DNA from: Planctomycetota bacterium
GTDB taxonomy: Bacteria; Planctomycetota; Planctomycetia; Pirellulales; Thermoguttaceae
Direction: 5' to 3'
DNA length: 5,847 nucleotides
Assembly (NCBI GenBank): GCA_023397045.1
Contig: JAEWUR010000369.1
Location: 1-5,847 of the forward strand
Part shown: positions 1 through 4,791 of the stretch, piece by piece
Position numbering within the stretch: the stretch's first letter is position 1
Layout: each line of letters starts with the position of its first letter
Made by a program: the position numbers and the translations under genes
The notes under the pieces: generated by a model
What the model was told of the DNA's origin: nothing
The model's database searches: none
What the model saw: only the letters and a program-made list of their open reading frames with translations

Positions 1-81
1 AGCATCCGAATCCGACTAGGCCGCGAGCTATCGAGCCATATCTCGTGAGTAGCGTCAAATTACGGGTTTAGCACTATTTGT

Positions 82-145
82 GTGCCACTGGCTTTGCCAG
101 TGCCGAAGTGCGGGCGAATCCAGGCACTGGCAGAGCCAGTGGCAC
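82..145. repeat. Inverted pair of palindromic repeats
   Basis: Two 23-bp elements at 82-104 and 123-145 are reverse complements of each other with one mismatch in 23 (central AAA versus AGA), separated by 18 bp. Each element is also a small hairpin, with arms CACTGGC and GCCAGTG around a 3-nt loop. The pair can therefore fold either as two small hairpins or as one large stem. No T-run follows, so it does not look like an intrinsic terminator. The arrangement resembles dispersed intergenic palindromic repeats (a REP/BIME-like layout), but these two copies lack the GTAG head seen on the repeats upstream of parA. Confidence 0.8.
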
Positions 146-192
146 GCCCAAGATGATTTCACATCTGGGTGACGCACCACACCAGTGCGCGG

Positions 193-209
193 CGGCTGAT
201 TTTCAGCCG
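193..209. repeat. Short perfect hairpin
   Basis: CGGCTGA and TCAGCCG form 7-bp perfect arms around a TTT loop. An exact tandem duplication of CAAGTTTGC (212-220 and 221-229) follows directly. The nearest T-run lies more than 50 bp downstream, so this is not a standard intrinsic terminator. Its function is unknown. Confidence 0.55.
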
Positions 210-288
210 GTCAAGTTTGCCAAGTTTGCGCAGGCGTTTCTGCCGCGCAACATTCCGGCTTCGTTGTTTTTTTCTAGGCCTTTTTTGC

Positions 289-316
289 TTGCCACGAAAC
301 GGCGATGGTGTATGGT
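289..316 (+). promoter_or_regulatory. Candidate sigma-70-type promoter for the gene at 359
   Basis: TTGCCA (289-294, 5 of 6 to the -35 consensus) and TATGGT (311-316, 4 of 6 to the -10 consensus) are separated by 16 bp. Transcription would begin near 323, giving a leader of about 36 nt that contains the GAGGAAAG ribosome-binding site at 349-356. This is pattern matching only. Confidence 0.35.
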
Positions 317-358
317 TTTTGCGTAGACAAATGTTGAAATGGAGCATCGAGGAAAGAT

Positions 359-916
359 ATGCTCAGGCCTGCGGCGGTATTGCTCGGTGTGACGTTGATC
401 GCCGTGTCGATCGGCTTCAACACGATGCGATATCCCGTGGTGTGGGAAATGGTTGGGCCAAAACAAACCGCTGTCGATACGCCGCCGGCAGCGGAACCGG
501 CGCCACGACCGGAAGAGCCCAAACCGCCTGAGACGGTGTCAGAACCGACCGTGCCTAGGGAGGAGCCCAAGGCGCTCGAACTGACGTCAAAGCCGGCCGA
601 GCCGATCGAGGTGGCGCCCGCGCCGGAAGTTGGCAAGCAGGTTGCAGCGGAGGATGTGCAGGAGACTGATGCGGAGGTCATCAGCATGCCGGTGGATCAT
701 CCGGCAGAAGCGACTGTCGAGGAAAAGACGGCGGAGACCCCGAAACCGTTGGTGCCGGTATCATTAGCCAGCACCACGGAAGCGGCTGGCCCCCAGGCGG
801 TATTCGGCGAGGGCATTCGCCGATTGCCGCCGGTCGAAATGAGCCAATCGCTCCCCGTCTCGGTACAGGCAGTCGATGGCGCAATTCCCATTTACCCAAC
901 AACAGGAGTGCCATGA
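359..916 (+). CDS. Hypothetical membrane-anchored Pro/Glu-rich protein
   Basis: 185 residues, not matched to a named family. Residues about 5-22 form one hydrophobic segment (AVLLGVTLIAVSIGF), which reads as a signal anchor or uncleaved signal peptide. A short segment with aromatic residues (RYPVVWEMVGP, 24-34) follows. Residues 40-135 are low-complexity and rich in Pro, Glu, Ala and Val, with a TonB-like spacer look (EEPKPPE, EPTVPREEPK), so this part is probably extended and unfolded outside the membrane. Residues 146-185 are less repetitive (GEGIRRLPPVE, AIPIYPTT) and may be the conserved functional end. The ATG start has a good ribosome-binding site, GAGGAAAG at 349-356. The stop overlaps an ATG in the form ATGA at 913-916, which suggests that a translationally coupled downstream gene once followed. 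A TonB-type energy transducer is unlikely because no TonB C-terminal domain is present. Confidence 0.75.
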   Translation: MLRPAAVLLGVTLIAVSIGFNTMRYPVVWEMVGPKQTAVDTPPAAEPAPRPEEPKPPETVSEPTVPREEPKALELTSKPAEPIEVAPAPEVGKQVAAEDVQETDAEVISMPVDHPAEATVEEKTAETPKPLVPVSLASTTEAAGPQAVFGEGIRRLPPVEMSQSLPVSVQAVDGAIPIYPTTGVP

Positions 917-1007
917 CGAAAGAACGATGATCGCGAAACGGCCGTCGAGCCAGCTTCGGCCCATTCCGCCCATGTCTCAGCAACATCGGTAAAAAAACGG
1001 TCCGCTA

Positions 1008-1520
1008 TTATGCGGCCTCGATCGCTTGCTGCGTGACAACGGCGCGAACGCTAACCAGGGCCGTCTGAGCCGTCAAGCAAACTCGACGAAACGCCTCGGG
1101 CCGCGAAACGCCGGAGAGCCGTAGGATTTCGCGGTCGCCGCGTCGGAAGACCAAATCGCCGGCATGGAGCCATTGCTGGCCGGGCAGCACCTCGACGTCA
1201 ATCGCCTCGAACTCATCGAGCCCGATCCACGGACCGTCGACGGCGCGAAGGCCCTTACGAACGATGATTCGGCGATTGGTCAAGGTATAGCGGCGACAGA
1301 CGAATGGCATCAACTGCCACGCGAAAACCGCAACACTCACCGGAATCGTCGCCAAGGCCAACAGCTTGCCGAGCGTGAAAAACTCGCCCAGGCCAAGCCG
1401 CACAGCCGCGAGACGCCCAACCCATCGGCCGGGTTGGGTCGCGCCGATGGTCGGCCAAACCACTTTGCAGGTGACTTCCGCTAGTTCGGAGGGCATAACG
1501 CCCAGGATCGGTTGGTTCAT
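1008..1520 (-). CDS. Membrane protein with bacterial PH-like (bPH_2-type) domain
   Basis: About 170 residues from the chosen start. The order is: a short N-terminal segment (GVMPSELAEVTCKVVWPTIGAT, split across residues 7-28), one clear transmembrane segment at about 52-74 (LLALATIPVSVAVFAWQLM), then a domain opening with RYTLTNRRIIVRKG (77-90), characteristic of bacterial PH-like YdbS/bPH_2 domains. Further domain-like pieces are DEFEAIDVEVLPGQ (102-115), AGDLVF (120-125) and LSGVSRPEAFRR (135-146). The open frame extends upstream to 1655, but the part before residue 1 looks non-coding. ATG at 1520 has a weak GGCGG upstream, and ATG at 1532 with a weak GGA is an equally possible start. Molecular function is unknown; a membrane-associated scaffold or binding role would fit the fold. 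It converges with the gene ending at 916 and diverges from the DUF1638 gene. Confidence 0.75.
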   Translation of the reverse strand: MNQPILGVMPSELAEVTCKVVWPTIGATQPGRWVGRLAAVRLGLGEFFTLGKLLALATIPVSVAVFAWQLMPFVCRRYTLTNRRIIVRKGLRAVDGPWIGLDEFEAIDVEVLPGQQWLHAGDLVFRRGDREILRLSGVSRPEAFRRVCLTAQTALVSVRAVVTQQAIEAA

Positions 1521-1708
1521 GATGACCGCCATTATTCCAAAGTGGCGGTCGGCTGCCAACCCGCACTTCCGGGTGGAAACGTTTCCTTCGCGGCCGTTTT
1601 GTGTCAAAATAACGCTTTCGACGGAGTTACTGGTGCGGAAGCCGTTCGACGACAACGGTCAGCTTTTCGCGACAGTAACGAACGAAAACGTTCCCCAACG
1701 GTGTTGCT

Positions 1709-2449
1709 TTGCGACTGAAACTCATTGCCTGCGAAATTTTTTACCGCGAACTGTGCGCCGCCGTCGCTCGGTCGGTCAACCAGATCGACGTCGAGTTCCT
1801 GCCCAAGGGACTGCACGATATCGGCCAGGTTGGCATGTCGGCCAAGCTCACCGAAACCCTCGCGGCCGTCGATCCGTCACAATACGAGGCCGTGCTGTTC
1901 GGCTACGGCCTGTGCAGCAATGGGCTCGTCGGCCTCACCGCCGGCAAGATCCCCCTGGTGGTCCCCCGCGCCCATGACTGCATCACGCTGTTCCTCGGCA
2001 GCAAGGAACGATACCTCGAATACTTCCATTCCCACCCGGGCGTCTACTTCAAAACGACCGGCTGGATCGAACGCGGCGACGGCCTGAAACAGTTCGGTTT
2101 CGATTCGATCCAATCTCAGTCGGGCATGGGCCAGACCTACGAAGAACTGGTCGCCAAATATGGCGAAGACAACGCCGCGTTCCTGTTCGAGCAGCTCGGC
2201 GACATGACGCGAAACTACTCCGGCATGACCTATATCGAGATGGGCATCGAGCCGGACGACCGCTTCGAGCGAATCGCCCGGGGAGAAGCCGCCGAATGCG
2301 GCTGGAAGTACGAAAAAATCGCCGGCAACATGAGCCTGATCCAACGGCTGGTCGACGGTCCCTGGGACGAAGCCAGTTTCCTCATCGTTCCGCCAGGCTG
2401 CCGCGTCAAACCAAGCTACGACAATTCAATCATCAAAATAGAACCGTAG
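1709..2449 (+). CDS. DUF1638 domain-containing protein
   Basis: 246 residues, spanning essentially the whole DUF1638 family. Visible family features are LKLIACEIFYREL at the N-terminus (3-15), PKGLHD (32-37), FGYGLCSNGLVGL (64-76), VPRAHDCITLFLGSKERY (85-102), and a downstream GVYFKTTGWIERG (111-123). Cysteines C8, C69, C91, C197 and C231 with H36 and H89 are candidate metal or cofactor ligands; this is inferred from their positions in the motifs. The protein is cytoplasmic, with no signal peptide or membrane segment. As I recall, the family often occurs near corrinoid methyltransferase genes in other organisms, but no such gene is in this window. The start is TTG at 1709, because no ATG or GTG lies in frame just upstream and the family begins at this point; a ribosome-binding site is not obvious. 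It is divergent from the PH-like gene and convergent with parB, with a 48-bp gap. The biochemical activity is unknown. Confidence 0.85.
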   Translation: MRLKLIACEIFYRELCAAVARSVNQIDVEFLPKGLHDIGQVGMSAKLTETLAAVDPSQYEAVLFGYGLCSNGLVGLTAGKIPLVVPRAHDCITLFLGSKERYLEYFHSHPGVYFKTTGWIERGDGLKQFGFDSIQSQSGMGQTYEELVAKYGEDNAAFLFEQLGDMTRNYSGMTYIEMGIEPDDRFERIARGEAAECGWKYEKIAGNMSLIQRLVDGPWDEASFLIVPPGCRVKPSYDNSIIKIEP

Positions 2450-2459
2450 CGCGGTGTCC

Positions 2460-2508
2460 CCACCATCCACTACCCACTACCCTCTACCCACTATCCCCTA
2501 CCCACCGC
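2460..2508. repeat. Heptamer tandem repeat, G-quadruplex-capable on the minus strand
   Basis: Seven successive 7-bp units, with consensus CCACTAC on the plus strand, run from 2460 to 2508. Units 2467-2473 and 2474-2480 are identical and the others carry one to three changes. The minus strand has five successive runs of three or four G separated by 1-5 nt, which meets the usual G-quadruplex pattern. The array fills the gap between the convergent DUF1638 and parB genes and covers the last codons and the TAG stop of parB (2498-2500). It would therefore lie at the 3' end of both transcripts. There is no intrinsic terminator hairpin here, so a role in 3'-end formation is possible but unproven. Confidence 0.8.
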
Positions 2509-3613
2509 ACACGTGCTTCTTCAACCGCTCGAACTCCTCGTGGTTGCGGAACTGGACGACCAACTTGCCGCGGCCCCGGGCGTTATGGGTGATTTTCACT
2601 TTCATGCCCAACGCCGTGCGAAAATGTTGTTCCAGGGCGGCAATATGTTCGCTTCGGGCGGGCGACGATCGTGATGCTTTTTGCGGGGCCTCGACGGCCG
2701 CCAACGGCTCGCGGTCGGCCGCCTCGATCAACTCTTGCACCATCCGCTCCGTCTGACGGACATTCAACCCCTCGCTCTCGATCCGCTGACAGAACTCGAT
2801 CTGCTCGCGCTCGTCGCCCAGCGGCAGCAGCGCCCGGGCGTGCCCCTGCGTGATTCGCCCCCGCTTCAGCCGATCCTTGACCGGCTCGGGCAGTTCGAGC
2901 AGCCGGATCAAATTGGCGATCGTCGAGCGGTCGAGCTTCAGGCGGCCCGCCAACTCCTCCTGCGTGCAGCCGTATTGGTCGAGGTATTTCTGGAACGAGG
3001 CCGCCTTTTCCAACGCGTTCAGGTCCTTGCGATGCAGGTTCTCGACGACGGCCAACTCGGCCATCTGCCGGTCGTCGGCCTCGACAATGTTCACCGGAAC
3101 GTCGATCCATCCGGCCTGCATCGCCGCGCGCAGCCGCCGCTCGCCCGCGACAAGTTGATAGCGATCGTGCGTGCGACGGACCACCACCGGCTGCAACAGA
3201 CCGTGGGCCGAGATGCTCTCGGCGAGCGAACGAATCTCCTCGGGCAAAAAGTCCTTCCGAGGTTGGTCGGGGTTGCGATCGATCTGCGAGACCTTGATCC
3301 GCGGCGATCCCGGCGCGTGCAGCGGCTGCTCGATTTGCACCGTTTCCGTCGTCGCCATCGCCATCTCGGTCGCCTCGCTCTTCGGCGATTGGACCGGCGG
3401 ATGGTGCGGATGGCCCGCGAACGTCTCGGCCGACCGATGCGGAACGTCGAGCCGGAAAAGACTCTCGGCCGACGGCGGATCATTGGCCTCGACCTTCTTC
3501 GGATGCTCCTCCGAACTGGGGGTCGGCTGCGACGGTCGCGAGGTTTCGTTGCGGCTGGGAAGCTGGCCGAGCAGGGCCTCCAGGCCCCGTCCGAGGCGTC
3601 GTTCTTTATTCAC
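2498..3613 (-). CDS. parB: Chromosome-partitioning protein ParB (CTPase clamp, parS-binding)
   Basis: 371 residues from a GTG start. ParB binds parS, uses CTP to close into a DNA-sliding clamp and stimulates the ParA ATPase. Visible in order: an N-terminal ParA-contact motif, RRLGRGLEALLG (5-16); a long Pro/Ser/His-rich linker (about 19-103); the ParB/Srx-like CTP-binding domain from IKVSQIDRNPDQPRKDF (106-122), with LLQPVVVR (139-146), the arginine patch GERRLRAA (157-164) and ENLHRKDLNALEKA (191-204); a helix-turn-helix, TQEELAGRLKLDRSTIANL (217-235), for parS recognition; and a C-terminal dimerisation domain (about 322-371) rich in basic residues. The frame extends to a TTG at 3640, but GTG at 3613 is preferred. 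It has GGAGG nine bases upstream, the protein then begins like other ParBs, and it overlaps the parA stop by 8 bp, implying translational coupling. All key motifs look intact. Confidence 0.96.
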   Translation of the reverse strand: MNKERRLGRGLEALLGQLPSRNETSRPSQPTPSSEEHPKKVEANDPPSAESLFRLDVPHRSAETFAGHPHHPPVQSPKSEATEMAMATTETVQIEQPLHAPGSPRIKVSQIDRNPDQPRKDFLPEEIRSLAESISAHGLLQPVVVRRTHDRYQLVAGERRLRAAMQAGWIDVPVNIVEADDRQMAELAVVENLHRKDLNALEKAASFQKYLDQYGCTQEELAGRLKLDRSTIANLIRLLELPEPVKDRLKRGRITQGHARALLPLGDEREQIEFCQRIESEGLNVRQTERMVQELIEAADREPLAAVEAPQKASRSSPARSEHIAALEQHFRTALGMKVKITHNARGRGKLVVQFRNHEEFERLKKHVCGG

Positions 3614-4352
3614 GTTCGAGTACCTCCATGCAAAGTTCAATATATGCTCTAGCCCCTCGCGAGCGGGGCATGTAGTCGATCACCGATTTGCCGTGGCTCG
3701 GCGCTTCCGAGACCGAGACATCCCGTGGGATGACCGTCTGGAACACGATCTCGCCAAAAAACTCTCGGACCTCCTCGTCCACCTCCCGGGTCAATTCCAG
3801 GGTGTGGTCGTACATGGTCAGGACGATGCCCCCGAACTGAAGCTGGCTTGTCTCCCGCTGCATTACGTCTCGGATGACCTCGATCATCTGCGCCAATCCT
3901 TCCATGGCGAAATACTCGCATTGGATCGGCATGAACACCTCGGTCGAACTGCAAAGCGCGGTCTTCGTCAGCGGCCCAAGCGACGGTGGGCAGTCGATCA
4001 ACACGAAGTCGTAGGCGTTGAAGCCTGTCATCAGATGTTCGCGCAGGCGGTTCGATCGATGCAGGTCTTCGCTGGTCAACTGCTCGACGTCGCGGAAACT
4101 CCGACTGCCCGGCAACAGGTCCAGCCGCGGCACGTCGGTCGGCAAAACACCCTGGCGGATCGGCGCGCACTGGACCAGCGGATGGCTGTCGGTCGGTTGG
4201 CGTCCCAGCCCGGTCGTCGCGTTGCACTGCGGGTCGAGGTCGACCAGGAGCGTCTGAGCGCCCGATCGAGCCAACCCAGCAGCCAGATTGACGGCCGTCG
4301 TGGTCTTGCCCACACCGCCTTTCTGGTTGGCAACACAGAAGATCCGAGCCAC
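3606..4352 (-). CDS. parA: Chromosome-partitioning ATPase ParA (Soj type)
   Basis: 248 residues, the normal size for chromosomal ParA/Soj proteins without an N-terminal helix-turn-helix. It is an ATP-dependent dimerising, nucleoid-binding ATPase that moves ParB-parS complexes. Seen: deviant Walker A KGGVGKTTT (11-19) with signature Lys11 and catalytic Lys16; LLVDLDPQCNAT (35-46, Walker A'); Walker B FVLIDCPPSLG (116-126); the typical C-terminal block IPRDVSVSEAPSHGKSVIDY (208-227) and RSRGARAY (230-237). Compared with B. subtilis Soj, the DNA-binding arginines R189 and R218 appear to be replaced by Thr184 and Ser213, while Arg210 is kept. The start is GTG at 4352 with GAGGA seven bases upstream. 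It is the first gene of the parA-parB operon. Four palindromic repeats begin 18 bp upstream of the start codon and would lie in the leader RNA if the candidate promoter near 4558 is used. Confidence 0.96.
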   Translation of the reverse strand: MARIFCVANQKGGVGKTTTAVNLAAGLARSGAQTLLVDLDPQCNATTGLGRQPTDSHPLVQCAPIRQGVLPTDVPRLDLLPGSRSFRDVEQLTSEDLHRSNRLREHLMTGFNAYDFVLIDCPPSLGPLTKTALCSSTEVFMPIQCEYFAMEGLAQMIEVIRDVMQRETSQLQFGGIVLTMYDHTLELTREVDEEVREFFGEIVFQTVIPRDVSVSEAPSHGKSVIDYMPRSRGARAYIELCMEVLERE

Positions 4353-4370
4353 GGTATGTTCCTCACTGCC

Positions 4371-4520
4371 GTAGGTTATGCTTCAGCATAACAGTCCACA
4401 GTCGTAGTCGTAGGTTATGCTTCAGCATAACGTCTTTCCTCGACCGCCCTGTTAGTCGTAGGTTATGCTTCAGCATAACATCGATCCTCGACCGCCCTGT
4501 TATGCTGAAGCATAACCTAC
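4371..4520. repeat. Array of four GTAG-headed palindromes (REP-like)
   Basis: A 22-bp element made of GTAG followed directly by the palindrome GTTATGCTTCAGCATAAC occurs at 4371-4392, 4410-4431 and 4458-4479 on the plus strand and, inverted, at 4499-4520. All four copies are identical. Each folds into a hairpin with arms GTTATGC/GCATAAC and loop TTCA. A GTAG tetranucleotide at the foot of a hairpin is the known signature of REP elements handled by RAYT/TnpA_REP transposases. Mixed orientation, as here, is typical of BIME arrays. No RAYT gene is in the window. The array sits between the candidate parA promoter and the parA start codon. Confidence 0.85.
4407..4502. repeat. 48-bp tandem duplication inside the REP-like array
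   Basis: Units 4407-4454 and 4455-4502 share a 25-bp start (containing the GTAG palindrome) and an 18-bp end containing CCTCGACCGCCCTGTTA. They differ only in a 5-bp middle (GTCTT versus ATCGA). The final GTTA of the second unit is also the first four bases of the inverted fourth palindrome. The array therefore grew in part by tandem duplication, and not only by independent insertion. Confidence 0.85.
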
Positions 4521-4557
4521 TTGCTCCCGCGCAGATTTTCCCCGACGATCGGCGCGG

Positions 4558-4587
4558 ATTCTAGCAAGGAGGGGGCGTGCGTGGAAA
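4558..4587 (-). promoter_or_regulatory. Candidate extended -10 promoter for parA-parB
   Basis: Read on the minus strand: TTTCCA (4582-4587, 4 of 6 to the -35 consensus), an 18-bp spacer ending in TGC (an extended -10 TGn), and TAGAAT (4558-4563, 5 of 6 to the -10 consensus). Transcription would start near 4550 and give a leader of about 200 nt carrying all four GTAG palindromes before the parA ribosome-binding site. This is an inference from motif match only. Confidence 0.35.
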
Positions 4588-4638
4588 TGCCAGTTTCGTG
4601 AGCCACAAGCAACAAGCGGCGAGAACCAACCGTCAAGT

Positions 4639-4661
4639 GTAGCGGGCGGGCTTGCCCGCCG
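4639..4661 (+). repeat. GTAG-headed GC-rich hairpin (second REP-like family)
   Basis: GTAG at 4639-4642 is followed two bases later by a hairpin with perfect 7-bp arms, GGCGGGC (4645-4651) and GCCCGCC (4654-4660), around a TT loop. The architecture matches the four repeats upstream of parA (GTAG foot, palindrome, short T-containing loop) but the stem sequence is entirely different. No T-run follows, so an intrinsic terminator is unlikely. Confidence 0.6.
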
Positions 4662-4696
4662 TTGTTCCACTCCAACCCCGGGGGGAACATCCACTA

Positions 4697-4712
4697 CGTT
4701 TCACGTGAAAAG
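4697..4712. promoter_or_regulatory. parS: parS site (ParB binding)
   Basis: The site contains the perfect 12-bp palindrome TTTCACGTGAAA (4699-4710), the core of the bacterial parS consensus TGTTTCACGTGAAACA, and matches 13 of 16 positions. It lies about 345 bp upstream of parA, where parS sites are commonly found. Confidence 0.8.
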
Positions 4713-4732
4713 ACCAAATCACGCGAACTACC

Positions 4733-4748
4733 TGTTTCACGCGAAACA
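4733..4748. promoter_or_regulatory. parS: parS site (ParB binding)
   Basis: TGTTTCACGCGAAACA matches 15 of 16 positions of the parS consensus. The only change is T to C at position 10, just right of the centre. It is 36 bp from the neighbouring site at 4697, start to start. A weaker partial match with the same ACGCGAA half lies between them at about 4715-4730. Confidence 0.88.
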
Positions 4749-4758
4749 CGTACATTAA

Positions 4759-4774
4759 CGTTTCACGGAACACC
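4759..4774. promoter_or_regulatory. Degenerate parS-like half-site
   Basis: The left half GTTTCACG is intact, while the right half is altered (GAACA in place of TGAAACA). The ungapped match is 11 of 16. It may be a low-affinity ParB site or a decayed duplicate, 26 bp from the site at 4733. Confidence 0.45.
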
Positions 4775-4791
4775 AAACACCCGATCGGCCG

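Larger units (their letters stand above)
1..358. other. Intergenic or 5' flanking stretch without a supported gene
   Basis: I see no convincing coding sequence here. The short open frames overlap one another, read through palindromes and have no recognisable protein character. The stretch holds an inverted pair of 23-bp palindromic repeats (82-145), a hairpin with 7-bp arms (193-209), a 9-bp tandem duplication CAAGTTTGC (212-229), T-rich tracts (265-286) and a candidate promoter (289-316) for the gene starting at 359. Positions 1-80 show nothing I can name. Confidence 0.6.

Noticed and set aside
265..286. T-rich tracts as an intrinsic terminator
   Set aside because: No GC-rich hairpin directly precedes them; the nearest one (193-209) is more than 50 bp away.
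993..1007. Run of A (T on the minus strand) between convergent genes as a terminator
   Set aside because: The only adjacent stem for the minus-strand gene is about 3 bp (CGC/GCG), too weak to call.
1521..1655. N-terminal extension of the PH-like protein to 1655
   Set aside because: The extra 45 residues have no family-like character, and better-placed ATG codons exist at 1520 and 1532.
2681..3652. Plus-strand open frame of about 320 codons
   Set aside because: It is antisense to parB, whose motifs are unmistakable on the other strand, so it is a shadow frame.
3171..4391. Long plus-strand open frame of about 400 codons
   Set aside because: It lies antisense to parA and parB, has an Arg-rich composition typical of shadow frames in GC-rich DNA, and shows no family features.
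4371..4520. Regularly spaced palindromic repeats that resemble a small CRISPR array
   Set aside because: Spacing is uneven, the intervening sequences are partly shared between units, one repeat is inverted, and no cas gene is present. A REP-like array explains it better.
4500..4694. Minus-strand open frame of 64 codons upstream of parA
   Set aside because: It reads through a hairpin, the candidate promoter and a REP-like palindrome, and its end (VGYASA) is simply the translated repeat.
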